From positions 1 through 14,713 of the forward strand of contig DAINMX010000160.1 of assembly GCA_036736205.1 (NCBI GenBank): DNA of 14,713 nt, written 5' to 3'. A model generated the notes under the pieces. The model made no database searches. It had not been told where the DNA came from and saw only the letters and a program-made list of their open reading frames with translations. Positions 6,684 to 14,208 of the stretch are shown here, piece after piece. Each line of letters opens with the position of its first letter. Position 1 is the stretch's first letter. Both the position numbers and the translations under genes were made by a program. The DNA comes from XYA12-FULL-58-9 sp001798605. Lineage in GTDB: Bacteria; Myxococcota; XYA12-FULL-58-9.

Positions 6684-7913
6684 ATGAGCAACCCACGCCA
6701 GTTGGATATCGTCGCTTCCGCGCCGCAGCTGGGAAATGTAATGGCCACGGTTGCACTCACAAACGATGGTCCCCTGCTGGCTGTAAGAACGCCCCTGAGC
6801 CTCGCTCTTGGCACCTATCTACCGGTGAAGCTCACCAATCCCAGCAACCAAGAGAATTTATCAACCCTGGGAAGAGTCATTGACGATGCGCGAGGGCAAT
6901 CGGGTCTTCACTTGGCTCTTCCAAGCGATGATCCAAAGGTGGCGTCCACACTGGAGCGATGGGCAGGCCCAACGGCCATTCCCCGCATTTCCAAACCCGC
7001 AGGGAGCATCACACCTGTCACTCCCGGAGACGCTACCGCGGCAGCGGCAGCAAGTGTCGCCGCAACAGTTATCGCGCCAGAACAGGAGGATTTTCGAGAA
7101 GAACAGAATCTCGATCACCTAGTTGAGGACACATCTGCGGGTGAGAACCTCGACCATCTGGTGCAAGAATCCTTCGAGGACGAGAATCTCGACCACCTCG
7201 TCGAGGCCGTCATCCCCGATACCCGTGCCCAAGCTAGCCGGGCCGAATCCTGCGCGAAGCAGTTGCTCACTGATGCCGCGGCCGCCGAGTTGGAGGGCGA
7301 CCACGGGCGAGCCTGTGCGTTGATTCAGGACGCGATTGATGTCTTTCCCGTCCGCGCAGTAGAGCTGCACCTCCAACTGGCGCAGTTAGCGGCGAACAAA
7401 CTTGGCGATTTCAAATTGGCTCGCGCGAACGCCGCTGCTGCGCTTGCGCTGGCCCCAGAGGATCCCCGCACACGGCGAGTGGTGAATACCTTGCAAAACC
7501 AAAACAGGGTGAGCCGCATCGGCGAAATCCCGCCGCCCCCCGGCGCAAAAGCAGCCATCCAATTCGGTCGGCGCGCTTGGATTGCCATGGGCATGTTCGT
7601 GGTCGCAGTGGCTGCGGTCAGTTGGGTCGGTTGGCGTTTTTTCGCAACCCACGGGGAAGCCCCTTCAGAGGTGAGCCGTGCCGAACTCGGAGATTTGCCT
7701 GCCAATGGAGCAAAGCTGCACCGCGGCGCTTTTTATGTAACCATCGACATGGGCAAGTGGCAGACACTTGACCAAGAGAAACGCTCGAAACTTGTAGCTC
7801 GCGTCGCCCGTCTGGGAACCGAAAAGTTCCACACTCGACGCAGCATCATCGTCAGCGGTGCAAACAAGCTTCTCGCCGTTTCTCAAGACGGCAAAATCAC
7901 GGTGTATCGTTGA
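6684..7913 (+). CDS. PilZ-like / TPR-like single-TM protein with a 13-residue tandem repeat
   Basis: A 409-residue modular protein. Residues about 20-95 resemble the myxobacterial PilZ-type domain (Thr-Asn-x-Gly-Pro, then LAVRTPLSLALGTYLPVKL and GRVIDDARGQSGLHLAL), although the RxxxR and DxSxxG c-di-GMP contacts are not clearly present, so ligand binding is doubtful. A linker rich in Ala/Pro leads to three NLDHLV repeats at 142-147, 155-160 and 168-173. Residues about 187-262 form two TPR-like helical pairs (GDHGRACALIQDAIDVFP; GDFKLARANAAAALALAPED). A TM helix spans about 298-320 and a ~90-residue C-terminal domain follows, probably periplasmic. The ATG at 6684 has no clear ribosome site; being 3 bp after the pilin stop suggests translational coupling. 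Context hints at a pilus or surface-related role, but that is inference. Confidence 0.82.
   Translation: MSNPRQLDIVASAPQLGNVMATVALTNDGPLLAVRTPLSLALGTYLPVKLTNPSNQENLSTLGRVIDDARGQSGLHLALPSDDPKVASTLERWAGPTAIPRISKPAGSITPVTPGDATAAAAASVAATVIAPEQEDFREEQNLDHLVEDTSAGENLDHLVQESFEDENLDHLVEAVIPDTRAQASRAESCAKQLLTDAAAAELEGDHGRACALIQDAIDVFPVRAVELHLQLAQLAANKLGDFKLARANAAAALALAPEDPRTRRVVNTLQNQNRVSRIGEIPPPPGAKAAIQFGRRAWIAMGMFVVAVAAVSWVGWRFFATHGEAPSEVSRAELGDLPANGAKLHRGAFYVTIDMGKWQTLDQEKRSKLVARVARLGTEKFHTRRSIIVSGANKLLAVSQDGKITVYR
7107..7208 (+). repeat. Three-copy tandem repeat of 39 bp (NLDHLV motif)
   Basis: In the PilZ-like gene the motif NLDHLV recurs at residues 142, 155 and 168, an exact 13-residue (39 bp) period. 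Two of the three units are followed by Glu and one by Gln. The DNA copies differ at several third positions (for example ctcgatcac versus ctcgaccat), so the amino-acid motif is kept while codons vary, which points to selection on the protein rather than a recent duplication. Confidence 0.85.
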
Positions 7914-7937
7914 AATCCCTGCGGTGAACTGACACCC

Positions 7938-9146
7938 ATGATTCCAGCGCTGCATGAATTACTGCAACAGTCTTCAGCGATGCTCTTTTACTTGGGGGCC
8001 GCTTTTACACCCGAAGCGGGACTGTATCTTGATGTCCAAGAACCTGCGATTACTGCCATCATGGCAAATCGCCAGTGGGATGTGCTCGTCGTCGACGAGC
8101 AAAGGCCAAGCCTGCGGGCGCGGCTACGCCGCGCAGCAGAAGAGTTGGGGGACTGGCAGCTGCACATAGCGGGCGTTCGCGTGGACGGCAAAACACTTCT
8201 CGAGTTAGCGATGACACCAGAACAAGAGCCCATCATCCGTGCAGCCCGCGAAAAGTTGCGTTGTCCAGTGGATCTGGAGGACCTCCTTTTGTTCATCGAT
8301 GATGTGCTCGCCGAGCCGACAATCCGGGGCAAGCGCATCTGGCTCACGCCTGGCCGTGCGCGCAACTCCGGGATTTTTTTGCACCCAGACGACGTCTTCC
8401 GCAGAAGGCGACCGCGTCGTTACGCCGATGGGTGGAATGAGATTCACATCGACGAACCCCAAGCGAAGAAAAACCTTGAGCCCGCACAGGACGGCGAGAT
8501 CCTGGGACCGCGTTGGTGGGCCCGTTTTCAGAATCCTGACGGCGAAGCTGCCATGTTGGAGGCGCTCGCGACCAGTGCCCCTTCCCAGACATTCCATACG
8601 CGAATTGCTTCACTCATGGGGCAACTGCGCGACCAAGGCACTTATGTCTATCTGGCCTCGACCCTCCGTCATCGGGAACGCGGTTATCTAATGTGGGGTT
8701 CTCTTATTTTGTCCCAAACCACCACCGAAGAAGCGGTGCAGAAAACCGTTGCGATGCTGGAGCGCCTCAATGGTGAGTGGGGTCTGAACATCGCAATCGT
8801 CTGGATGCATCCAGACGGCTGGGCAGCGACCATTGAAGGTGCCCGACAGATGGTTGACGCCTACGATGTGGTCTATGCCACACGCCACGCCGCCCAGAAC
8901 TCCGATCACTATGACGGCGTGGCCGCAGATTTCGTCGCGGTAGGTCTACCACGCGAGTTGACCCTCACGGGCCCCGATGGGGAGAAGCGGACTTTTGACC
9001 TCTCTGCTCCGCGCCAAGCGCGCGACCTGAACCTAACTCCAAAACTGATTGACTGGGTGGAAAAGCACTTCGAGTTCGAAAAACTTCGTAGCGACTATCC
9101 CCACTGGAGCGATCGCGCCAAGCCAGTTTCTCCTGCCGACTCTTGA
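7938..9146 (+). CDS. Uncharacterised protein with C-terminal M15/LAS-type metallopeptidase signature
   Basis: A 402-residue protein. Its C-terminal region (about 225-395) carries the LAS zinc-peptidase hallmarks: SDHYDGVAAD at 322-331, an exact fit to SxHxxGxAxD with zinc ligands H324 and D331, and DYPHW at 386-390, matching the DxPH(F/W) motif of M15C endolysins with D386 as catalytic acid and H389 as third ligand. STLRHRERGYLM (241-252) resembles the substrate-side S-x-x-R segment upstream of these sites. Known M15/LAS enzymes cut peptidoglycan stem peptides. The N-terminal ~220 residues (charged, mixed alpha/beta) match nothing I recognise. There is no signal peptide or TM helix, odd for a wall hydrolase, so export may need another route or the substrate may be intracellular. 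The start ATG at 7938 has GGTGA ten bases upstream. It is 24 bp after the PilZ-like gene and converges on the phosphatase gene. Confidence 0.75.
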   Translation: MIPALHELLQQSSAMLFYLGAAFTPEAGLYLDVQEPAITAIMANRQWDVLVVDEQRPSLRARLRRAAEELGDWQLHIAGVRVDGKTLLELAMTPEQEPIIRAAREKLRCPVDLEDLLLFIDDVLAEPTIRGKRIWLTPGRARNSGIFLHPDDVFRRRRPRRYADGWNEIHIDEPQAKKNLEPAQDGEILGPRWWARFQNPDGEAAMLEALATSAPSQTFHTRIASLMGQLRDQGTYVYLASTLRHRERGYLMWGSLILSQTTTEEAVQKTVAMLERLNGEWGLNIAIVWMHPDGWAATIEGARQMVDAYDVVYATRHAAQNSDHYDGVAADFVAVGLPRELTLTGPDGEKRTFDLSAPRQARDLNLTPKLIDWVEKHFEFEKLRSDYPHWSDRAKPVSPADS

Positions 9147-9168
9147 CCCACCCGTGTGAGACCTTCAA

Positions 9169-9800
9169 TCAGAAACGATTGCGCCACCAATCGTAGACTG
9201 CTTGCTGTTGGCCGGCCAACGGACGCAGTAGAGGTGCCCGCTCGCGCAAGCGGTTTGCATCCCCGCCGCGTGACAGCGTCCAGGCGAGGAGAACCGCGCC
9301 GGTGCGTTCACGCCCTGCACGACAGTGGACGAATACCTTCCCTGCTACGACCGCAGCATCAATGAACAAAACCGCTCGCTCCAAAGTGTCCGAAGTGGGA
9401 TTGCCACCGTCACATGTCGGTAGCCACAACCTCTCGACGTTCGCGTCTTCCAGCGCCAGAATGGCCTCAGCGCCGTCGCGACCAGGTCCCATCCATTCCC
9501 ATTGTTCGCGCAGATCGATGAGGTGGGTCACACCGTTGGCAACCAGTTTGGCAACGTCGTCACAAGTCAGCGGGTTACCACCAAAGAGAACCCCCGGTGC
9601 GAANNNNNNNNNNNNNNNNNNNNNNNNNNNNNNNNNNNNNNNNNNNNNNNNNNNNNNNNNNNNNNNNNNNNNNNNNNNNNNNNNNNNNNNNNNNNNNNNN
9701 NNNTGGCAACGTCGTCACAAGTCAGCGGGTTACCACCAAAGAGAACCCCCGGTGCGAAAATGGATAGGTTGAATGGCGTTTCCGACAAGATGACGGTCAC
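9169..9800 (-). CDS. Dual-specificity / tyrosine-type protein phosphatase, interrupted by an assembly gap
   Basis: As written the gene contains 100 Ns (9604-9703). Joining the identical 55 bp on each side removes 155 bp and gives one in-frame product of 158 residues, from FAPGVLFGGNPLTCDDVA through KLVANGVTHLIDLRE to the catalytic loop. That loop is HCRAGRERTG (107-116), the CX5R P-loop with nucleophile C108 and R114. D79 in the LPTCDGGNP segment is the likely general acid. This is the order of small DSP/PTP phosphatases, which hydrolyse phosphotyrosine, phosphoserine/threonine or sometimes small phospho-ligands. The start is a GTG at 9800 with GAGAGG very close upstream, so it is less certain; a stop lies in frame at 9843-9845. 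It begins 31 bp after the TPR gene and is probably the last gene of the recQ-side operon. Confidence 0.85.
9549..9603. repeat. 55 bp direct copy on the left of the first N gap
   Basis: Identical over exactly 55 bp to 9704-9758 on the other side of the N run. The identity stops at the gap on one side of each copy. It is best read as one genomic sequence represented twice at a contig join. Confidence 0.95.
9604..9703. other. 100-N scaffold gap (artefactual join)
   Basis: Exactly 100 Ns flanked by identical 55 bp ends. Collapsing the duplicate restores the phosphatase frame, so the true gap is probably negative (overlapping contigs). Confidence 0.95.
9704..9758. repeat. 55 bp direct copy on the right of the first N gap
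   Basis: Second copy of 9549-9603. In the phosphatase frame it encodes the APGVLFGGNPLTCDDV segment, which continues correctly only when joined to 9548. Confidence 0.95.
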
Positions 9801-9831
9801 GGCCTCTCGAGCTTTGGGCTCTTGCGTTCGA

Positions 9832-10269
9832 TCATTGATTCTTCAATTGCCGCAGCCGACCTATGCACCACTGCGTCTCTTCACGAAGAGTTTCACCACG
9901 CACTCGATCGATGAACGCCTGACAATGGGCAACGGTCTCATCCGATTGCATCAATCGCTCAGCCACCCGCGCCGCGCGGAAATGCGCCAACGCATGTCCA
10001 GCATCGAGTTCGGCCACATGCTTGAACTCGCTGAGGGCGTCCTCCCACAGGTTGCTGTCCTCGAGGCGACACCCCAGGTCAAAACGCAGCGTCGGGTCGC
10101 GGGGGTTCTTTTCGACCTTGGCCATGAGCGCACAGTAAAAAATGTGGTCGCGGCAAACAGGATCTCGCGGCGGTTGGACGCAGCTCGCACACCCAGCGCC
10201 CGCAACAACGGCGGCCATCAGAGCCGCAGCGCACCCGAGAATCCATCGAGAACCAAGGGTTAACAGCAT
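9832..10269 (-). CDS. Small Cys-rich exported TPR protein, possible lipoprotein
   Basis: A 145-residue protein with an N-terminal basic residue and hydrophobic stretch (about 9-26) followed by C27 and C30. The sequence before C27 (AGAGC) is only a weak lipobox because the -3 position is Gly rather than Leu or Val, so it could be a lipoprotein or a periplasmic protein with a cleaved signal. Four further cysteines at C39, C46, C67 and C116 and one near the C-terminus (C135) suggest disulfides, consistent with export. Residues about 60-125 form two TPR-like helical pairs (LRFDLGCRLEDSNLWEDALSE; ALAHFRAARVAERLMQSDET). The ATG at 10269 has GAGAGGTG upstream and lies 19 bp after the DUF4301-like gene stop. 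A far upstream in-frame extension is unsupported. TPRs mediate protein contacts; the partner is unknown. Confidence 0.8.
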   Translation of the reverse strand: MLLTLGSRWILGCAAALMAAVVAGAGCASCVQPPRDPVCRDHIFYCALMAKVEKNPRDPTLRFDLGCRLEDSNLWEDALSEFKHVAELDAGHALAHFRAARVAERLMQSDETVAHCQAFIDRVRGETLREETQWCIGRLRQLKNQ

Positions 10270-10288
10270 CACCCACCTCTCACCCTGT

Positions 10289-11985
10289 TCAACCCTGATG
10301 CTGCGGACGCAAGAGGTCGACAACCTCTTTGACGGGCGCAAAAGTCTCGATGGGTATCGCCACGAATCGAGAGATCCAGCCGTCCATCGCACCGTTCCAC
10401 AATCCGGGGTTCTCGTAGCGAACGACATCTCTGCCACGGTACGTCTTGCGAACAATGAAACAGCGTGCCTGATTGACGAAATTGTACAATGGCAAGGGTT
10501 GATTGTTGTAGTCGGTAGGGTCAGCGAGAATGTCGACGGGATTGAAGAACTCACCCTCTCGCATCATCGGCCATTGGCCTTCGTCGATTTCGTCCTTCTC
10601 AACTATCGATACGATTTCGGCACCGAGATAGCGAATAATGAAGGGACCACCGCCCGGCTCACCTTCGTTCTTGACGACCCCAACGATCTTGATGGGGCGT
10701 TTGAGTGCCCGACGCACCAACTCGCGCTTTTTGTCGCTGGAGGACTCGGCAAAGGACTCTCGTGCCAAAGGAATGGTGATGTGTTGCTTTTCGAGCTCGA
10801 TCAATCCGGCGTCCAAACCATTGTCCCCGATGCCCTGGTCGATTCCCTCGAGGAGACGAGCCATGGTCAACTTGGCGCGTGCGAGCAACACGGCAAAGGC
10901 GCGGTGATAAACATCGACGAGGTGCTGTGCCCGATCTGAGCGCGGCACGTTATCGACGTTGCGCAGGAAGACGGGTCCGCCAGCCTTGGCCAGGTTCTCA
11001 ATTAATGAGCCGTGACCGGCTGGAAAAAAGACAATCTTCCCTTCGCCATCACGAACAATCTTGCCGCTCTCTACGTCCAACGCCACTGAATCCGTGGATG
11101 TCGCTTGGTTCGATAGCCCTACGACCACATCCCGCACGGTTGGATTGACGGCCCGTATTTCAGAGAGAATCTTCCCGAACAGCGGTTCATGCTCTGGGGA
11201 CACCGTACAGTGAATTCTTCCGTCACCGTAGGCCACCGCCTCACGCATGTGCTCCTCAAGGGCGGTGATGGGACGATTGTCACGTCGGTGAAAAGGAATG
11301 ACCCCTTTCGGCCNNNNNNNNNNNNNNNNNNNNNNNNNNNNNNNNNNNNNNNNNNNNNNNNNNNNNNNNNNNNNNNNNNNNNNNNNNNNNNNNNNNNNNN
11401 NNNNNNNNNNNNNAGGGCGGTGATGGGACGATTGTCACGTCGGTGAAAAGGAATGACCCCTTTCGGCCTGGTGGCAAAACCAAGCCCCTTTTCGGACAAG
11501 GTGTATTCGACAATCAGCCGATGGTCACCTTGGGCAATGAGCTCCACCAGGTGATGCCCGTCCCGAGCCAGAGCTGCGGCCAATGGCTCAAGGAAGGCAA
11601 AACGCGGACCGGCGTTCTGACAATCGAGGCCAGCGATGAACTGCCCGATCTTCTCCAAATCATCGGGTCGCGACTGCCCAGCCAGGTATCGGTGGAGAAA
11701 CCCAAACATGCGCGATGCAACACCCGACATGGGAGTTAGCTTGCCCGGCTTCACCGCAAGCGCATCGTACTCGGTGGCAATCGATTCGACGTTTTCGATG
11801 GTGTTAACGCCTTCGTGCAGTGTTGCGGCTCGCTCCAAATGGACAAACTGCGGCGGGCTTCGCAGTTTGCGCACAATCATGTCAACTCGTTCGAGGGTCA
11901 TGCCCCGGGCTTCGATATCCTCGACGTCCCGGTCCCCCACCCCCACCGACTGTAAGCGTAGCGACAACACATCAATACGATACAA
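10289..11985 (-). CDS. DUF4301-like protein, probable nucleotidyltransferase-fold enzyme, interrupted by an assembly gap
   Basis: After removing the N gap (11314-11413) and one 55 bp copy, the frame is continuous and encodes up to 513 residues, close to the ~500 expected. Segments I associate with DUF4301 are KLTPMSGVASRMFGFL (82-97), KGLGFATRPKGVIPFH (166-181), ITALEEHMREA (188-198, spanning the join), HCTVSPEHEPLF (207-218), PAGHGSLIENL (270-280) and FLRNVDNVPRSD (288-299). The SGxxxRMF loop and the PAGHG and NVDN motifs recall sugar-nucleotide pyrophosphorylases, so a nucleotidyltransferase-like fold is my inference; no function is established to my knowledge. The start is uncertain: TTG at 11985 is the outer limit, GTG codons at 11970, 11946 and 11940 are alternatives, and none has a convincing ribosome site. 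It follows recQ by about 30 bp. Confidence 0.82.
11259..11313. repeat. 55 bp direct copy on the left of the second N gap
   Basis: Identical over exactly 55 bp to 11414-11468. It has the same length and arrangement as the first gap, pointing to one assembly k-mer size for both joins. Confidence 0.95.
11314..11413. other. 100-N scaffold gap (artefactual join)
   Basis: Exactly 100 Ns inside the DUF4301-like gene, flanked by identical 55 bp ends. Collapsing restores the ITALEEHMREA segment in frame. Confidence 0.95.
11414..11468. repeat. 55 bp direct copy on the right of the second N gap
   Basis: Second copy of 11259-11313. It encodes the RPKGVIPFHRRDNRPITA segment of the DUF4301-like protein. 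Confidence 0.95.
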
Positions 11986-12015
11986 TACCCAGCGTTTGTG
12001 GCAAATTGCCGGCGG

Positions 12016-14115
12016 TCATAGTTGCGAATCAACCGCAACCACGAGCTCAAGCAGCTCTTCGCCATACAGTTCGAGCAAACGCGGACCGATGCCTTTGATC
12101 GCGAGAAGTTGCACGGCGTTTCGTGGGCCGGCGGCGGCCACCGCCTCAAGGGTTCGATCAGTGAGAATTCGAAACGCCGGCACGCCTCGGTGTCGAGATT
12201 CTTCGAGCCGCCATGCCCTGATGCGGGCCACGAGCGCAGTTGAGGCTTCGGTGCCAGATGGTCGCACCGACGTTGGCAGTTCTTGTGTCTTGGTCTTTTT
12301 GCAGCTCGTCGCCTTTTCGACATTGGCCTTCTTACGAATCGTCGGGCCGGTGGATTTTTTGGCTCGCTGCGAACTCTTCTCGGCCACAACGGTCAACTGC
12401 AGCTTCCCAATAGCATCTGTCGGCCGTTGCGCCGCCCGTCGCCCAGCCGCCGACAACCGCACTCGCCGATAGGGTATGTTCCGCCCTTCCTTCTCGAAGG
12501 ATGTGTTTTCAATGACGAGCCAATCCGCCCGCACCAGAGCGCCGAGCAGTGCCTCGAACTCACGACGTGGCATTCCCGTTCCAACCTCACGAAACAGGCG
12601 ACCGGTGGCCTGATCATCCCACTCGATCAGAGCATCGAGAATCCCGGCAAGGACCCGCGCTTCCTTTGTCGTTGGTGTGCGGAACTCCCGGACCGTCGTG
12701 CTCTTCGGCGCGCAAACATCGCAGGTCCCACACGCCTGATCGGCATCCTTATCACCAAAATAGCGTACCAGAGTTATCATGCGACAACCTGTCGATTCGG
12801 GGAAGCGAGCCATCAGGCGGAGCTGACTGCTCTTGTGCTCCCTTTGTTCGATGTACGTGTCACGCCAACGGTCGTGGCCGACGCGGACGCGCTCATCGAA
12901 ATCAATCACCGCACCACCGTGGATCCTCAGTTTGTGCAACACAACCTGCAGTTTTTCCATGTCCAGGTCGACCTGGTCGGCAAGATCCTCTGGATCGATG
13001 TATTCGTGATCAAGGTGACTCGCGACATCTTCGAGAATTTGCGGCTCGGGATAGCTGCGTTCATGGAAGAACTCCTGCACCCTGATGTCGGCGTAGGAGT
13101 AGAGCAGAACCGCCAACGACGGCTCGCCATCGCGACCTGCGCGGCCAATTTCCTGGTAGTAGGCTTCGACACTGCCTGGAAGTGCCAAGTGCACCACGGT
13201 ACGGATATCCGATTTGTCAATCCCCATGCCGAAGGCAATCGTGGCCACAATCACCTCGAGCTCACCGGTGAGAAATGCCCGCTGCACTTCGTCGCGTTCC
13301 TTTGGCGGCATACCTGCATGATAGGCGGCGCACTTGAACCGTCTCTCCCTGCCGAGCTGTGCCGCTACGCTCTCGGCTTGTTTTCGGGTCGGCGCATAGA
13401 TGATGGCTGGTCGCCGTCCCTTCGTTGCGAGCAACCGGCACGCCGTGTCAGCCCGCTCAGATACGGTCATCTCCACCATTTCGATGGCAATGTTCTCGCG
13501 ACGAAACCCGTGGATGAAGCGATTCGCCCGTGGCCTACCGAGCTGCACGAGGATGTCGTCTTGAACCTTGGGCGTCGCAGTTGCGGTCAACGCGATGACC
13601 GGCGACTCGCCGAGTCGAGGTATCCGTTCCCGCAGCATTCGATAATCGGGCCTGAAGTCGTGGCCCCAATGGGAGATGCAGTGTGCCTCATCGACGGCAA
13701 CCAGAGCCAAACGCCGTTTTGCCAACATTTCGACAAAACCAGGCACGCCGAGGCGTTCCGGCGCGATGAACAGGAAATCGAGATCACCATCGAGATAGGA
13801 GAAACACACGGAGCGGGATTTTTCCCGACTGAGTCCTGAGTGAATCCGTTCCGCTCGAAAACCCATGGACGAAAGCTTCTGGGCTTGGTCTTCGATGAGA
13901 GCAATCAGTGGACTTATCACCAGAGTCGTGCCACCTCGGGCAACACCTGGCAACTGGTAGGTCAAGGATTTGCCGGCCCCCGTGGGCATGACCACCAACG
14001 CATCCTCGCCAGCAGTCACGGCCTCACAAATGGCCTGTTGGTGTGGCCGAAATGACGCGAAGCCAAACCGCTCGCTGAGCAGCGCTGTCAGACCTTGGGT
14101 CGGTTGCTTTTGCAT
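12016..14115 (-). CDS. recQ: ATP-dependent DNA helicase RecQ
   Basis: A 3'-5' superfamily 2 helicase acting in recombination, repair and stalled-fork processing. The 699-residue product has a complete RecQ architecture: Walker A PTGAGKS (44-50), DEAH (142-145), the aromatic-rich loop after it (HCISHWGHDFRPDY), LTATAT (176-181), IAFGMGIDK (293-301) and motif VI QEIGRAGRDG (321-330). The RecQ-Ct zinc site has C444, C462, C465 and C468, followed by a winged-helix region (about 480-560). A Lys-rich, low-complexity linker (about 575-625) leads to an HRDC domain (about 625-693, ending LAIKGIGPRLLELYGEELLELV). It is longer than the ~610-residue E. coli enzyme because of that linker. The ATG at 14115 has AAGAG about ten bases upstream. 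It follows trxC by 93 bp and precedes the DUF4301-like gene. Confidence 0.97.
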   Translation of the reverse strand: MQKQPTQGLTALLSERFGFASFRPHQQAICEAVTAGEDALVVMPTGAGKSLTYQLPGVARGGTTLVISPLIALIEDQAQKLSSMGFRAERIHSGLSREKSRSVCFSYLDGDLDFLFIAPERLGVPGFVEMLAKRRLALVAVDEAHCISHWGHDFRPDYRMLRERIPRLGESPVIALTATATPKVQDDILVQLGRPRANRFIHGFRRENIAIEMVEMTVSERADTACRLLATKGRRPAIIYAPTRKQAESVAAQLGRERRFKCAAYHAGMPPKERDEVQRAFLTGELEVIVATIAFGMGIDKSDIRTVVHLALPGSVEAYYQEIGRAGRDGEPSLAVLLYSYADIRVQEFFHERSYPEPQILEDVASHLDHEYIDPEDLADQVDLDMEKLQVVLHKLRIHGGAVIDFDERVRVGHDRWRDTYIEQREHKSSQLRLMARFPESTGCRMITLVRYFGDKDADQACGTCDVCAPKSTTVREFRTPTTKEARVLAGILDALIEWDDQATGRLFREVGTGMPRREFEALLGALVRADWLVIENTSFEKEGRNIPYRRVRLSAAGRRAAQRPTDAIGKLQLTVVAEKSSQRAKKSTGPTIRKKANVEKATSCKKTKTQELPTSVRPSGTEASTALVARIRAWRLEESRHRGVPAFRILTDRTLEAVAAAGPRNAVQLLAIKGIGPRLLELYGEELLELVVAVDSQL

Positions 14116-14208
14116 GCAGGCGTACTCTTTAGCATGCCGCTGCAGCTTTCGCGAACAACCCCTGCCCCCAAGGGCGGTGCAATCATCTCGCGTCGTCGCC
14201 GACAGTGA

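Noticed and set aside
9549..9758. Tandem or transposon-generated direct repeats around the N runs
   Set aside because: Both pairs are exactly 55 bp, abut 100 Ns, and collapse to intact genes. Assembly artefact explains both.
12283..13839. Long plus-strand open frame (518 codons) opposite recQ
   Set aside because: It is fully antisense to a clear, complete recQ. Its translation shows no domain and a composition typical of shadow frames in GC-rich DNA.
14148..14155. TTCGCGAA palindrome between trxC and recQ as a LexA or other operator
   Set aside because: Only 8 bp without extended symmetry. It does not match known SOS box patterns.
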